Assembly: GCA_036503065.1 (NCBI GenBank)
Contig: DASXXM010000646.1
Span: forward strand, 1-12,331
Source: DATEPR01 sp036503065
GTDB taxonomy: Bacteria > Actinomycetota > Actinomycetes > Mycobacteriales > Pseudonocardiaceae
Length of the DNA: 12,331 nucleotides
Reading direction: 5' to 3'
The notes beneath the pieces are model-generated. The model made no database searches. It was given only the letters and a program-made list of their open reading frames with translations, and had not been told where the DNA came from. Within the stretch, counting starts at the first letter, position 1. Each line of letters starts with the position of its first letter. Positions 6,065 through 12,331 of this stretch are shown piece by piece. The translations under genes and the position numbers were made by a program.

Positions 6065-6646
6065 ATGCGGCCTTGGGGGTTACCGGCATTACTGCTGGTC
6101 AGCGGTCTGCTGGCCGGCTGCACCAGCACGACGACCGGACCGGCGCCGGCCGCTCTTGTCACGTGTGCCGGCGGCACGGTGATCCAGCCGGCGGGTGCGC
6201 CGTACTGCTACCTGCTGCCGGCCGGATTCACCGACTACACCGGAAAGGTGACGGTCCAGGTCCAGAGCGATGTCCCGACCAGTTATGCCAGTGTGGTGGG
6301 CATCGCGGTATACGACAGCATCCAGGTCTCGGTCGTCCGGCTGCGGGCCGACAGCGACTCGATCAGCATGGCCGCACTGACCGACGGGCTGTCCAGTTCG
6401 ATGTCGAACATGACGGCACATGGCCTCATCGTCGGCCAGTCGACCTCCGCCGCCCCGGTCGACAACGACCGGACAGTGCAGGTGACCCTCACCAAAGGCA
6501 ACCTGTACACGTCGACGATCTACGCGGTGTTCCGCGGCTACACTGAGATCGCGATCAACTGCCAGTCGTCGGAGCGGGAGCCCGACGTCGATCGGGCGTG
6601 TGCGAGCATTCGGCAGACCATCCGGATCGTCGACCTGCCGCGCTGA
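6065..6646 (+). CDS. Secreted lipoprotein of unknown function
   Basis: 193-residue protein with a type II signal peptide: MRPWGLPALLLVSGLLAGC, with lipobox L16-A17-G18-C19, so it should be lipid-anchored outside the membrane. A Ser/Thr-rich linker (STTTGPAPAA) follows the modified cysteine. The mature part has three further cysteines, two near its N-terminus (VTCAGG, APYCYLL), plus NCQSS and RACAS near the end, and otherwise looks like a beta-rich globular domain. I do not recognise a named family; actinobacteria have many such orphan lipoproteins. ATG 6065 has GGGGGG eight bases upstream; a GTG at 6056 would add three residues without a better signal. It is on the opposite strand to both aromatic-degradation blocks and is unlikely to be part of that pathway. 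Confidence 0.8.
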   Translation: MRPWGLPALLLVSGLLAGCTSTTTGPAPAALVTCAGGTVIQPAGAPYCYLLPAGFTDYTGKVTVQVQSDVPTSYASVVGIAVYDSIQVSVVRLRADSDSISMAALTDGLSSSMSNMTAHGLIVGQSTSAAPVDNDRTVQVTLTKGNLYTSTIYAVFRGYTEIAINCQSSEREPDVDRACASIRQTIRIVDLPR

Positions 6647-6667
6647 ACCACCGCTGCGACGGCAGGT
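6633..6667 (+). terminator. Hairpin across the lipoprotein stop codon
   Basis: ACCTGCCG (6633-6640) pairs with CGGCAGGT (6660-6667), and CGC/GCG can extend the stem inside with one bulged A. The TGA at 6644-6646 lies in the loop. It is the best terminator candidate for the lipoprotein gene, but there is no T-tract. Confidence 0.4.
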
Positions 6668-6986
6668 TCGCGACCGTGGAGATCAGTCGCCGTGGCAACA
6701 CAGTGCGTGCAGCGCACACTGGGCAGTCGCCGGTGTCGCGGACGTCTTTGTGCCAGCCCTGGAAACCCTGCCATAGGCGGCCAGGCGGCCCAGAGTCCGG
6801 TCCAGATGGAGTGGTGGGGGCTGCCGCCGGTCGGCGTAGTCGCACTGGTTCGCTTGGGACGTCAGCGAAGTCGTGGTTTGCTCGCGGCCAGGTCGGCGAA
6901 GTCGTGGTTGGCTCGGGATGTCGGCGAAGTCGTGGGTTCGGTCGTGACCAGGTCGGCGAAGCGCGTTGGATTGCTTGCGGGTTTGT
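6647..6986. other. Intergenic stretch between convergent genes
   Basis: 340 bases between the lipoprotein gene and the end of the enoyl-CoA hydratase gene. The right part is a direct-repeat array (6847-6965). The left part has no repeat and no clear plus-strand gene. A minus-strand frame across about 6650-6790 has coding-like third positions and reads GWHKDVRDTGDCPVCAARTV, with a CxxC pair, but it has no credible start or ribosome site and runs into the repeats at one end and the lipoprotein gene at the other, so I treat it as debris or chance. Confidence 0.5.
6847..6965. repeat. Alternating 28/31-bp direct repeat array
   Basis: Four head-to-tail units each begin GGTT and contain TCGGCGAAGTCGTG or a close variant. 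Unit starts are 6847, 6875, 6906 and 6935, giving steps of 28, 31 and 29 bases. The longer second and fourth units carry CCAGGTCGGCGAA (6888-6900 and 6948-6960), exactly 60 bases apart, so the higher-order unit is about 60 bp duplicated once. The last unit diverges after GCGAAG. There are no conserved spacers of CRISPR type. Confidence 0.75.
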
Positions 6987-7814
6987 TCATCGGCCGGTCC
7001 AGCGTGGGCTGCGACCTGCGGACCAGGCCGCGTAGAACTCGTGGTGGTCCTTGCTGGTCATCAGCAGTGCCTGGGTGATCGCCTCCAGTTCGATCGCGCC
7101 GCCAAGGTCCAGGTCCAGCTCCCTGGTCAGCAGCACCTTGGTGGTCGAGTAGGCCAGCGCGGGGCCGTCCGCGAGCCGCCGGGCGAGCAGCCGCGCGGTC
7201 GCCGGCAGTTCGGCGTCGTCAACGACGCTCGTGGCCAGGCCGATCCGTTCGGCCTGCTCGGCGGTCACCTTGTCGCCCAGCAGCAACAACTCCGTGGCGC
7301 GGCCGAGTCCGACCAGCCGGGGCAACAGGTAGGCCGAACCCATGTCCGCACCGGCAAGTCCCACCTTCGTGAACAGGAAGGCGAACGCGGCCGACCGGGC
7401 CAGCAGCCGGAAGTCGCTGGCCAGCGCGATCACCGAACCGGCCCCGGCGGCGATCCCGTTCACCGCGGCGATCACCGGCAGCGGGCACTCACGCAGTGCC
7501 TTCACCACCGCGCCGGTCATCCGGGTGAAGTCCAGCAACTCCGCGGTTTCCATCTTCTGCAGCTCGCCGATGATCTCTTCGACGTCCCCGCCGGAGCAGA
7601 AGCCGCGGCCGGCGCCGGTGAGCACCAGCACCCGCGCGTCGCCGCGATGCGGCAGTTCGTGCAGTAGGTCGCGCAGGTCGGCGTAGGCGTCGAAGGTGAG
7701 CGCGTTGAGCTTGTCCGGCCGGTTCAACGTCACCGTGGCGACGCCTTCCTTGACCTCCAGGTCGAAGTGCCGCCAGTCCCGGGTGAACTCGGCCGAGCCG
7801 CGAAAGGGACTCAT
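6987..7814 (-). CDS. Enoyl-CoA hydratase/isomerase (crotonase) family protein
   Basis: 275-residue crotonase-fold enzyme expected to hydrate, isomerise or hydrolyse a CoA thioester; here probably a ring-derived enoyl-CoA. Seen: VTLNRPDKLNALT (28-40), the two oxyanion-hole segments GRGFCSGGDV (69-78) and NGIAAGAGS (119-127), then FTKVGLAGADMGSAYLLPRL (148-167) and GRATELLLLG (171-180). The first catalytic Glu of classical enoyl-CoA hydratase is not present in the FTKVGL segment, but Glu175 and an Asp in GADMG (Asp157) are, which points to a subfamily with altered chemistry. ATG 7814 overlaps the TGA of the upstream ligase gene (ATGA) and has a strong AGGAGG at 7818-7823. It is the last gene of the block running from 12331. 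Confidence 0.92.
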   Translation of the reverse strand: MSPFRGSAEFTRDWRHFDLEVKEGVATVTLNRPDKLNALTFDAYADLRDLLHELPHRGDARVLVLTGAGRGFCSGGDVEEIIGELQKMETAELLDFTRMTGAVVKALRECPLPVIAAVNGIAAGAGSVIALASDFRLLARSAAFAFLFTKVGLAGADMGSAYLLPRLVGLGRATELLLLGDKVTAEQAERIGLATSVVDDAELPATARLLARRLADGPALAYSTTKVLLTRELDLDLGGAIELEAITQALLMTSKDHHEFYAAWSAGRSPRWTGR

Positions 7815-9334
7815 GGACCTCCTTCTTCCGTCAGTCTGCGTCGGTCCAGCTTCCCCGATCCGGTCTTCGGCAGCGAACCGACAAGCCGCACGTCACGCGG
7901 GTACTTGTGCGGGGACAACCGCGCCTTCACCCACTCCTGCAACTCGACGGCGGGCACCGCCGTCCTGGCCACCACGTACGCCCTGGGCAGCGTGAGCCCG
8001 TCGGTCCGGTAGCTCACCACAGCGCATTCCAGCACGTCCGGGTGCGCCAGCAGGCAGTGCTCGATCTCGCTGGGCGCCACCCACACCCCGCCCACCTTCA
8101 GCAGGTCGTCGGCCCGGCCCTGGTAGTGGAAGAAGCCGTCGGCATCGCGGCTGAACAGGTCGGCCGACCGGACCGTGTCGCCGAAGTACGTTTCCGCGGA
8201 TTTCGCCTGCTCGCCGAAATACCGCAAAGCCGCGGTCGGCCCGGTGATCTCCAGGTTGCCGATCTCGCCGTCGGGCAACGGGTTCCGGTCCGCGTCGGTC
8301 ACCTGCGCCTGATAGCCGGGCACCGGCACGCCAAGGCTGCCGGGGCGGATCGCGTCCGGGCGGTTCGACACGTAGATGTGGTACGCCTCGGACGAGCCGA
8401 TTCCGTCCAGCACCGGCACCCCGAACGTCTCGGCCCACCTGCGGTGAAGCGGTTCGGGCAACGCCTCGCCTGCCGACGTGCACAGTCGCAGGCTGCTCAG
8501 GTCCGGCTTCCGGTGCGTCTCGACGTAGGTGATCATCGCGTTCATCATCGTGGGCACGTTCACCAGGATGGTCGGGCGATGCCGCTCGATCAGCTCGAAC
8601 AGCCGCTCCGGCGTGCTGCGGTCGGGGAACACGATCCCGGTCCCGCCGACGCCGAACGGATACAGCGCGACCAGATCCCGCGCGTAGCCGAAGAACAGCT
8701 TCGGCACCGCGAGCACCACGTCGTCGGCGCCGATGTCCAGCACACCCCGTGCGTAGCAGTGGAAACTCAGCAGCGGAGCCCGGGTCGGGTGCACGCAGGC
8801 CTTCGGCGCGCCGGTGCTGCCGGTGGTGAACTTCCAGATCGCCACGTCGTCGCGCGTGGTCGGCGCCGCGTCCAAGGTCTCCGACGCGAGCGCGACGTGC
8901 GCGTCGAACGACTCCTCGCCCACCACGAGCACCCCCACCGGCCTGCTGCCGACCGCGTCGAGCATGCGCGGCAGCGTCTGCTCGTCGACGACGACCACGG
9001 CGGCCTCGGTGTAGTCGAGGTAGTAGGCGAAGTCCTTGGTGGGCAGGAAGGTGTAGACCTCGGCGGTCACCGCGCCGATCTTCTGGGCCGCGTACCAGGT
9101 CGCGACGAACATCGCACTGTCGGCCAGCGCCAGCAGCACCCGCCTGCCGGGCCGCACACCGGCATCGAGCAGCACGTTGCCGATCCGGTTGGTCAGCGCG
9201 GCCAGGTCGTCGTACGTCATGGTGCCGCCGGGGTGGATCAGCGCGGTTCGATCGCCTCGGCCCAGTTCCAGGTTCCGGTCCAGGAAATAGGACGCGACGT
9301 TGTATCGCGCCGGCACATCTCCGTACTGCCGCAT
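7811..9334 (-). CDS. AMP-forming aryl-CoA ligase (benzoate/2-aminobenzoate-CoA ligase-like)
   Basis: 507-residue member of the ANL superfamily that activates an aromatic acid with ATP and CoA. Seen: the P-loop FTTGSTGAPKACVHP (169-183), PKLFFGYARDLV (211-222), typical of benzoate-CoA ligases, SAGEALPEPLHRRW (287-300), GIGSSEAYHIY (311-321), SADLFSRD (390-397), YQGRADDLLKVGGVWVAPSE (404-423) and the C-terminal LPKTGSGKLDRR, with the adenylation Lys495. The overall signature is nearer benzoate-CoA ligase than fatty-acid ligases. Its upstream neighbour's TGA (9336-9338) is one base before ATG 9334, with GAGG five bases ahead of that ATG; a GTG at 9355 would overlap the creatininase gene and is less likely. 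Given the next-but-one gene, 2-aminobenzoate (anthranilate) is the best guess for the substrate, with salicylate or benzoate as alternatives. Confidence 0.92.
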   Translation of the reverse strand: MRQYGDVPARYNVASYFLDRNLELGRGDRTALIHPGGTMTYDDLAALTNRIGNVLLDAGVRPGRRVLLALADSAMFVATWYAAQKIGAVTAEVYTFLPTKDFAYYLDYTEAAVVVVDEQTLPRMLDAVGSRPVGVLVVGEESFDAHVALASETLDAAPTTRDDVAIWKFTTGSTGAPKACVHPTRAPLLSFHCYARGVLDIGADDVVLAVPKLFFGYARDLVALYPFGVGGTGIVFPDRSTPERLFELIERHRPTILVNVPTMMNAMITYVETHRKPDLSSLRLCTSAGEALPEPLHRRWAETFGVPVLDGIGSSEAYHIYVSNRPDAIRPGSLGVPVPGYQAQVTDADRNPLPDGEIGNLEITGPTAALRYFGEQAKSAETYFGDTVRSADLFSRDADGFFHYQGRADDLLKVGGVWVAPSEIEHCLLAHPDVLECAVVSYRTDGLTLPRAYVVARTAVPAVELQEWVKARLSPHKYPRDVRLVGSLPKTGSGKLDRRRLTEEGGP

Positions 9335-9335
9335 C

Positions 9336-10100
9336 TCAACCTCGTGCCGTGTCACGGATCATGGCGACCAGCAGCTCCGTCAGTGTGTCGAAAGTGGACG
9401 AACCCTCGGCCGCGGTCGACTCGGCGGGTGCGCCGCAGTAGGCCTGGTCCATGCCCATCGCCACGAAGTCGTGCTGCCCGGCGCGCATCGCGGCGACCAG
9501 GTTCACCGGCACCCTGGGCAGCGTCCGCATCCGCTCGGTGTCCACGAGTTCTGGCCGGTCCGCCAGTACCAGCGAGGTCTCGTACCGGCCCGCGTGGCAC
9601 TCGCCGGACCGGAACTCGGCCGTCAGGCGCGCCACGTTCTGCCGCCGAATCAGGTCCAGGTAACCGATCCGCGCCTCGGCCACCGCGTCCCGCACCCTGG
9701 CCACCGCGTCGCGCAGGGTGCTCACGTGCGCCGGCTCGAAGTGGTTGTTGACGACGACCACGTGCGGCAGCCCGGCGTCGGCCAGCCCGGTGCACAGGTC
9801 CACCACCAGTGCGCTCAGGGTCGACGGGGAAACGCCGACCGCGCCGGGGAACGCGGCCGCGATGTGCGTGACGCCGTAGGGGAGCGGCGGCAGGATCAGC
9901 ACCCGTACGTCCGGGTCGTCGGCCAACAGTTCCGCGGCGCGCCGGCACATGCCGGCCGAGATCAGCGAGTCGGTGCCCAGCGGCGCGTGCGGGCCGTGCG
10001 GCTCGACCGCGCCGACCGGCAACAACAGCACCGGCGTCCGATCCCCGGCCTGGATCGCGGCGATATCGGGCGAGGTCAGGTCCGCGAAATAGAACGTCAT
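9336..10100 (-). CDS. Creatininase-family metal-dependent amidohydrolase
   Basis: 254-residue cytoplasmic protein of the creatininase fold, a family that hydrolyses cyclic or linear amide-type C-N bonds and includes mycofactocin peptidase MftE. Seen: PVGAVEPHGPHAPLGTD (28-44), supplying Glu33, His35 and Asp44; VVNNHFEPAH (116-125), supplying His120 and Glu122; and ECHAGRYETS (167-176). These positions match the binuclear metal ligands of true creatininase (Glu, His, Asp, His, Glu), so the site looks intact. The start is ATG 10100, whose ATGA overlaps the stop of the monooxygenase gene. Its frame stays open far upstream, but that is the shadow of the neighbouring gene. In this operon a role in cleaving or deaminating a ring-derived intermediate is inferred; creatinine itself is unlikely to be the substrate. 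Confidence 0.88.
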   Translation of the reverse strand: MTFYFADLTSPDIAAIQAGDRTPVLLLPVGAVEPHGPHAPLGTDSLISAGMCRRAAELLADDPDVRVLILPPLPYGVTHIAAAFPGAVGVSPSTLSALVVDLCTGLADAGLPHVVVVNNHFEPAHVSTLRDAVARVRDAVAEARIGYLDLIRRQNVARLTAEFRSGECHAGRYETSLVLADRPELVDTERMRTLPRVPVNLVAAMRAGQHDFVAMGMDQAYCGAPAESTAAEGSSTFDTLTELLVAMIRDTARG

Positions 10101-12121
10101 ACCAGCTCGCACAGGTCGGCCCGGCCGGCGCCGATGATCGTGTTCGCCTCGTCGACCGTGGTCAGGTAGCCGCCGACCACGGTCGGCACACCTGCTTCGC
10201 TGCGCACCCGGTCGGCCGCCCCGGTGAGGAAGCCGCGGCGGTACTCCGGCCGGCACTCGGCCACGGTTTGCCCGGCGGACACGCGGATCAGCCCGACTCC
10301 GTGCTCGGCAAGGCGGCCCGCGATGCGAACGCCGTCGTCCACGGTGAGCCCTCCCCGGTGCCAGTCGGTGACGGTCAGGCACACCGACAGCGGCAGCCCG
10401 CTCGGCAACACCGACCGGACCGCGGCCACCACGGCCAGCGGGAACCGTAGTCGCGCCGCGGGCTCGCCGCCGTATTCGTCCGTGCGGTGGTTGGTCAACG
10501 GCGACAGGAAACCGGCCAGCAGGTAGCCGTGCGCGAGATCCAGCTCCAGCAGGTCGACCCCGGCTTCGGCGGCCATGGCGGCGGCCGAGGCGAAGTCCGC
10601 CCGCACCCGGTCCAGGTCGGCCCCGGTCAGCGCGGCCGGCACGCACTGTCCCGGCCCGTATCGCAGGGCGGACGCGGCGAGCAGTGGCCAGCCGTCGGCC
10701 AGCGCCAGATCGACGCCGTCGACGGCCGGGCGGGTGGCGCCGCGTGCCCCGGCATGGCCCAGCCGCAACGCGAACCGGGCGCCCGCCGCGTGCGCCGCCG
10801 CGACCCGGGCTTCGGTGGTTCCGTCCACGACCGGCGTGTCCGGACTGATCCGGCCATCGGGGCTGACCGCGGTGAACTCGCTGTAGGCGAGGCCGGCGCC
10901 GCGCGGGCTGCCGGTTCTGGCGATCCGGTTGGCCAGCGACAGCTCGCCGAGCCGGAACGGCGCGAACGCGGGTGGCGGCGCGAGCCCGGCCGAGTCGCCG
11001 AACCAGTCGTCGACCCGGCTGGTGAACACCGGGTCGCGCACGGTCAGCTCGGCGTGCCCGATCCGGCCGCTGCGGGTGAGCAGGTTGAACACGAACTGTT
11101 CCGGGGCCATGGCGGTGTGGTGGCCGACCCGGCGGAAGTAGTCGGCGCTGTCGTCGGCGGCCCGCTGGAACCGGGCCACCACCGGCCTGCGCTGCGCCTC
11201 GTAGTCGACCAATGCGGCGGTCACGTCCTGATGCCGCACGAAGCTGTTGGCCAGCGCGGCCGCGTCCTCCATCGCCAGCTTCGTGCCGGAGCCGATGGAG
11301 AAGTGCGCGGTGTGCGCGGCGTCGCCGAGCAGCACCACGTTGCCGTGCCGCCAGGTGCGGTTGGACACCCGCAGGAAGTTCCGCCAGACCGACCGGTTGG
11401 ACAGCAGTTGGTGGCCGCGCAGGTCGTCGGCGAACAGCTTCTCGCAGAACGCGATGCTGTCCTCTTCGGACATTCGGTCCAGCCGGGCCGCCCGCCACGT
11501 CGGCTCCTGGCACTCCACGATGAACGTGCTGGTGTCCTCGTCGAACGGATACGAGTGCACCTGGAACAGCCCGTGTTCGGTCTCCCGGAACAGGAACGTG
11601 AACGCGTCCAGCACGAGATCGGTGCCGAACCACGCGTACTTTCCGCCCTGCGGCACGATCGTCGGCCCGAACGCGGCGGAATGGTGGTCCCGCAACAGGC
11701 TCCCCACCCCATCGGCCGCCACCACCAAATCGGCACCGACTCCGAAACTTTCCGCGTCGACGACATCGTGCTGGAAATTCAGGTGGACACCCAGTTCTCG
11801 GCACCGCGCCTGGAGAATCGCCAGCAGGCGTTTCCGCGCGATCGCGGCGAATCCGTGGCCGCGAGACCGCAACAGTGTGCCGCGGTACCGGATGTCGATC
11901 GCGTCCCACCGGGCGAACGTGTCGCTGATCTCCAGATAGGTCGAGTAGTCCGCGTCCCGCAACGCCCCCAGCGTCTCCGCGGAGAACACCACGCCCCAGC
12001 CGAACGTGGCGTCCGGGGGATTTCGCTCGGTGACCGTGATCCGGTGCCCCTGGTCGGCCTTCCGCAACAGGATGGCCAGGTACAGCCCGGCCGGCCCGGC
12101 GCCCAGGATCTCGACCCGCAT
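10097..12121 (-). CDS. Fused FAD aryl-CoA monooxygenase / shortened old-yellow-enzyme protein
   Basis: 674-residue two-domain flavoprotein resembling 2-aminobenzoyl-CoA monooxygenase/reductase and salicylyl-CoA 5-hydroxylase. Residues 1-380 form the FAD hydroxylase: GAGPAGLYLAILL (7-19), FGWGVVFSAETL (40-51), the DG motif VVAADGVGSLLR (133-144) and the GD motif VVLLGDAAHTAHFSIGSGTK (262-281). Residues about 383-674 form an old-yellow-enzyme TIM barrel: FAPFRLGELSLANRI, LGHAGARGATRP, AHGYLLAGFLSPLTN (530-544) and RTDEYGG (546-552). The barrel is incomplete: the SPMxxYSAxDG...HLxH segment expected after NR is missing (NRIARTGSPRGAGLA, 398-412), and it ends at GRADLCELV without the usual GRPxLADP tail. 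The family normally has roughly 770-780 residues. ATG 12121 is preferred over the GTG just before it. The stop overlaps the creatininase start. Confidence 0.88.
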   Translation of the reverse strand: MRVEILGAGPAGLYLAILLRKADQGHRITVTERNPPDATFGWGVVFSAETLGALRDADYSTYLEISDTFARWDAIDIRYRGTLLRSRGHGFAAIARKRLLAILQARCRELGVHLNFQHDVVDAESFGVGADLVVAADGVGSLLRDHHSAAFGPTIVPQGGKYAWFGTDLVLDAFTFLFRETEHGLFQVHSYPFDEDTSTFIVECQEPTWRAARLDRMSEEDSIAFCEKLFADDLRGHQLLSNRSVWRNFLRVSNRTWRHGNVVLLGDAAHTAHFSIGSGTKLAMEDAAALANSFVRHQDVTAALVDYEAQRRPVVARFQRAADDSADYFRRVGHHTAMAPEQFVFNLLTRSGRIGHAELTVRDPVFTSRVDDWFGDSAGLAPPPAFAPFRLGELSLANRIARTGSPRGAGLAYSEFTAVSPDGRISPDTPVVDGTTEARVAAAHAAGARFALRLGHAGARGATRPAVDGVDLALADGWPLLAASALRYGPGQCVPAALTGADLDRVRADFASAAAMAAEAGVDLLELDLAHGYLLAGFLSPLTNHRTDEYGGEPAARLRFPLAVVAAVRSVLPSGLPLSVCLTVTDWHRGGLTVDDGVRIAGRLAEHGVGLIRVSAGQTVAECRPEYRRGFLTGAADRVRSEAGVPTVVGGYLTTVDEANTIIGAGRADLCELV

Positions 12122-12132
12122 CACGCCAACAC

Positions 12133-12165
12133 CCGATTCAACTCAGCATCCGATTCAACTCAGCA
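12133..12165. repeat. 17-bp tandem duplication between two operon genes
   Basis: CCGATTCAACTCAGCA occurs at 12133-12148 and again at 12150-12165, one base apart. The right copy contains the last codons and TGA of the LLM oxidoreductase gene; the left copy lies in the short gap before the monooxygenase start. It looks like a recent slippage or local duplication that repeats the stop-codon region. Confidence 0.8.
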
Positions 12166-12331
12166 CCTGCGCCAGCCGGTCCACTTCGAGCGGATCGGAC
12201 ACCGTCGGCAGCAGCACCAGTTCGTCGCAGCCCTCGGCGCGGTAGCCGCGGACCAGGTCGCGGACGGCCCTGGCGCTGGTCAGGTTGGCCGCGGCTACGG
12301 TTTCCGCGAACGGGCCGGTGAAGGCGTAGTA
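12155..12331 (-). CDS. LLM-class flavin-dependent oxidoreductase, C-terminal part
   Basis: The last 58 residues of a luciferase-like (LLM) protein, cut by the window edge. The visible piece begins YYAFTGPFAETVAAANLTSA and ends EGCDELVLLPTVSDPLEVDR followed by LAQVLS and TGA. GCDELVLLPTVSDPxxVDRLAxVL is a characteristic C-terminus of F420- or FMN-dependent LLM oxidoreductases in actinobacteria. Its TGA is 33 bases upstream of the monooxygenase ATG on the same strand, so the two are probably co-transcribed. The cofactor cannot be decided without the N-terminal domain. In this operon it could reduce a ring intermediate or supply reduced flavin; this is inferred from position only. Confidence 0.82.
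   Translation of the reverse strand, partial: YYAFTGPFAETVAAANLTSARAVRDLVRGYRAEGCDELVLLPTVSDPLEVDRLAQVLS

Noticed and set aside
6555..6845. Minus-strand frame with a CPVC motif as a small zinc-ribbon gene
   Set aside because: No credible start or ribosome site, an overlap of about 90 bases with the end of the lipoprotein gene, and a non-matching N-terminal part. Kept only as a remark in the intergenic entry.
6847..6965. Repeat array as a CRISPR
   Set aside because: The units are directly adjacent, diverged and of uneven length, with no unique spacers and no cas genes nearby.
7907..9751. 614-codon plus-strand frame opposite the ligase and creatininase genes
   Set aside because: Low-complexity Arg/Gly/His-rich translation with no motif, mirroring well-supported minus-strand genes.
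9336..11909. 857-codon open frame in the minus strand
   Set aside because: Only its last 254 codons (from ATG 10100) are a real gene. The rest is an arginine/glycine-rich shadow of the monooxygenase gene in another frame, as expected in very GC-rich DNA.

Overview
This looks like chromosomal DNA of a high-GC actinobacterium, most likely Pseudonocardiaceae (Kutzneria/Amycolatopsis-like) or a relative. The base composition is roughly 70% GC by eye, codons are strongly GC3-biased, GTG starts and GA-rich ribosome binding sites are common, and stop/start overlaps of the ATGA or GTGA type recur. The taxonomy is inferred from style, not proven.

Layout. 1-33 is the tail of an unidentified plus-strand gene, followed by a perfect terminator palindrome and a ROK-family sugar kinase (114-1106, +). 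Convergent with the kinase is a minus-strand pair: a class I methyltransferase (1083-1790) and a membrane polyprenyl-phosphate sugar-1-phosphate transferase of the WbaP/exopolysaccharide type (1837-3375). A regulatory-looking gap of about 0.6 kb (3376-4002) holds several hairpins, a cluster of YCGAYTG heptamers and an AT-richer patch. It ends in a short plus-strand gene for a 38-residue single-pass membrane peptide (4003-4119).

From 4116 to the right end the minus strand carries what looks like one aerobic, CoA-dependent aromatic degradation system in two blocks. Block A (12331 down to 6987) is a tightly coupled operon: an LLM flavin oxidoreductase (partial), a fused FAD monooxygenase/old-yellow-enzyme protein, a creatininase-family hydrolase, a benzoate-CoA-ligase-like AMP-forming ligase and an enoyl-CoA hydratase. 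Block B (5641 down to 4116) is a GTGA-coupled pair, a Rid-family protein and an acyl-CoA dehydrogenase. The gene set resembles the 2-aminobenzoyl-CoA (anthranilate) route known from Azoarcus: activation by CoA ligation, C5-hydroxylation plus ring reduction, then deamination and beta-oxidation-like ring processing. Substrate identity is inferred.

The blocks are separated by 5642-6986, an accessory-looking island. It holds a decayed tetratricopeptide-repeat gene fragment, a plus-strand lipoprotein of unknown function and a small array of alternating 28/31-bp direct repeats.

The most interesting point is that the reductase half of the fused monooxygenase/reductase is shortened at both its N-terminal active-site segment and its C-terminal FMN-phosphate segment. 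It sits in an operon that adds an LLM flavin enzyme and a creatininase with a full set of metal ligands. This may be a variant anthranilate-type pathway with redistributed chemistry.
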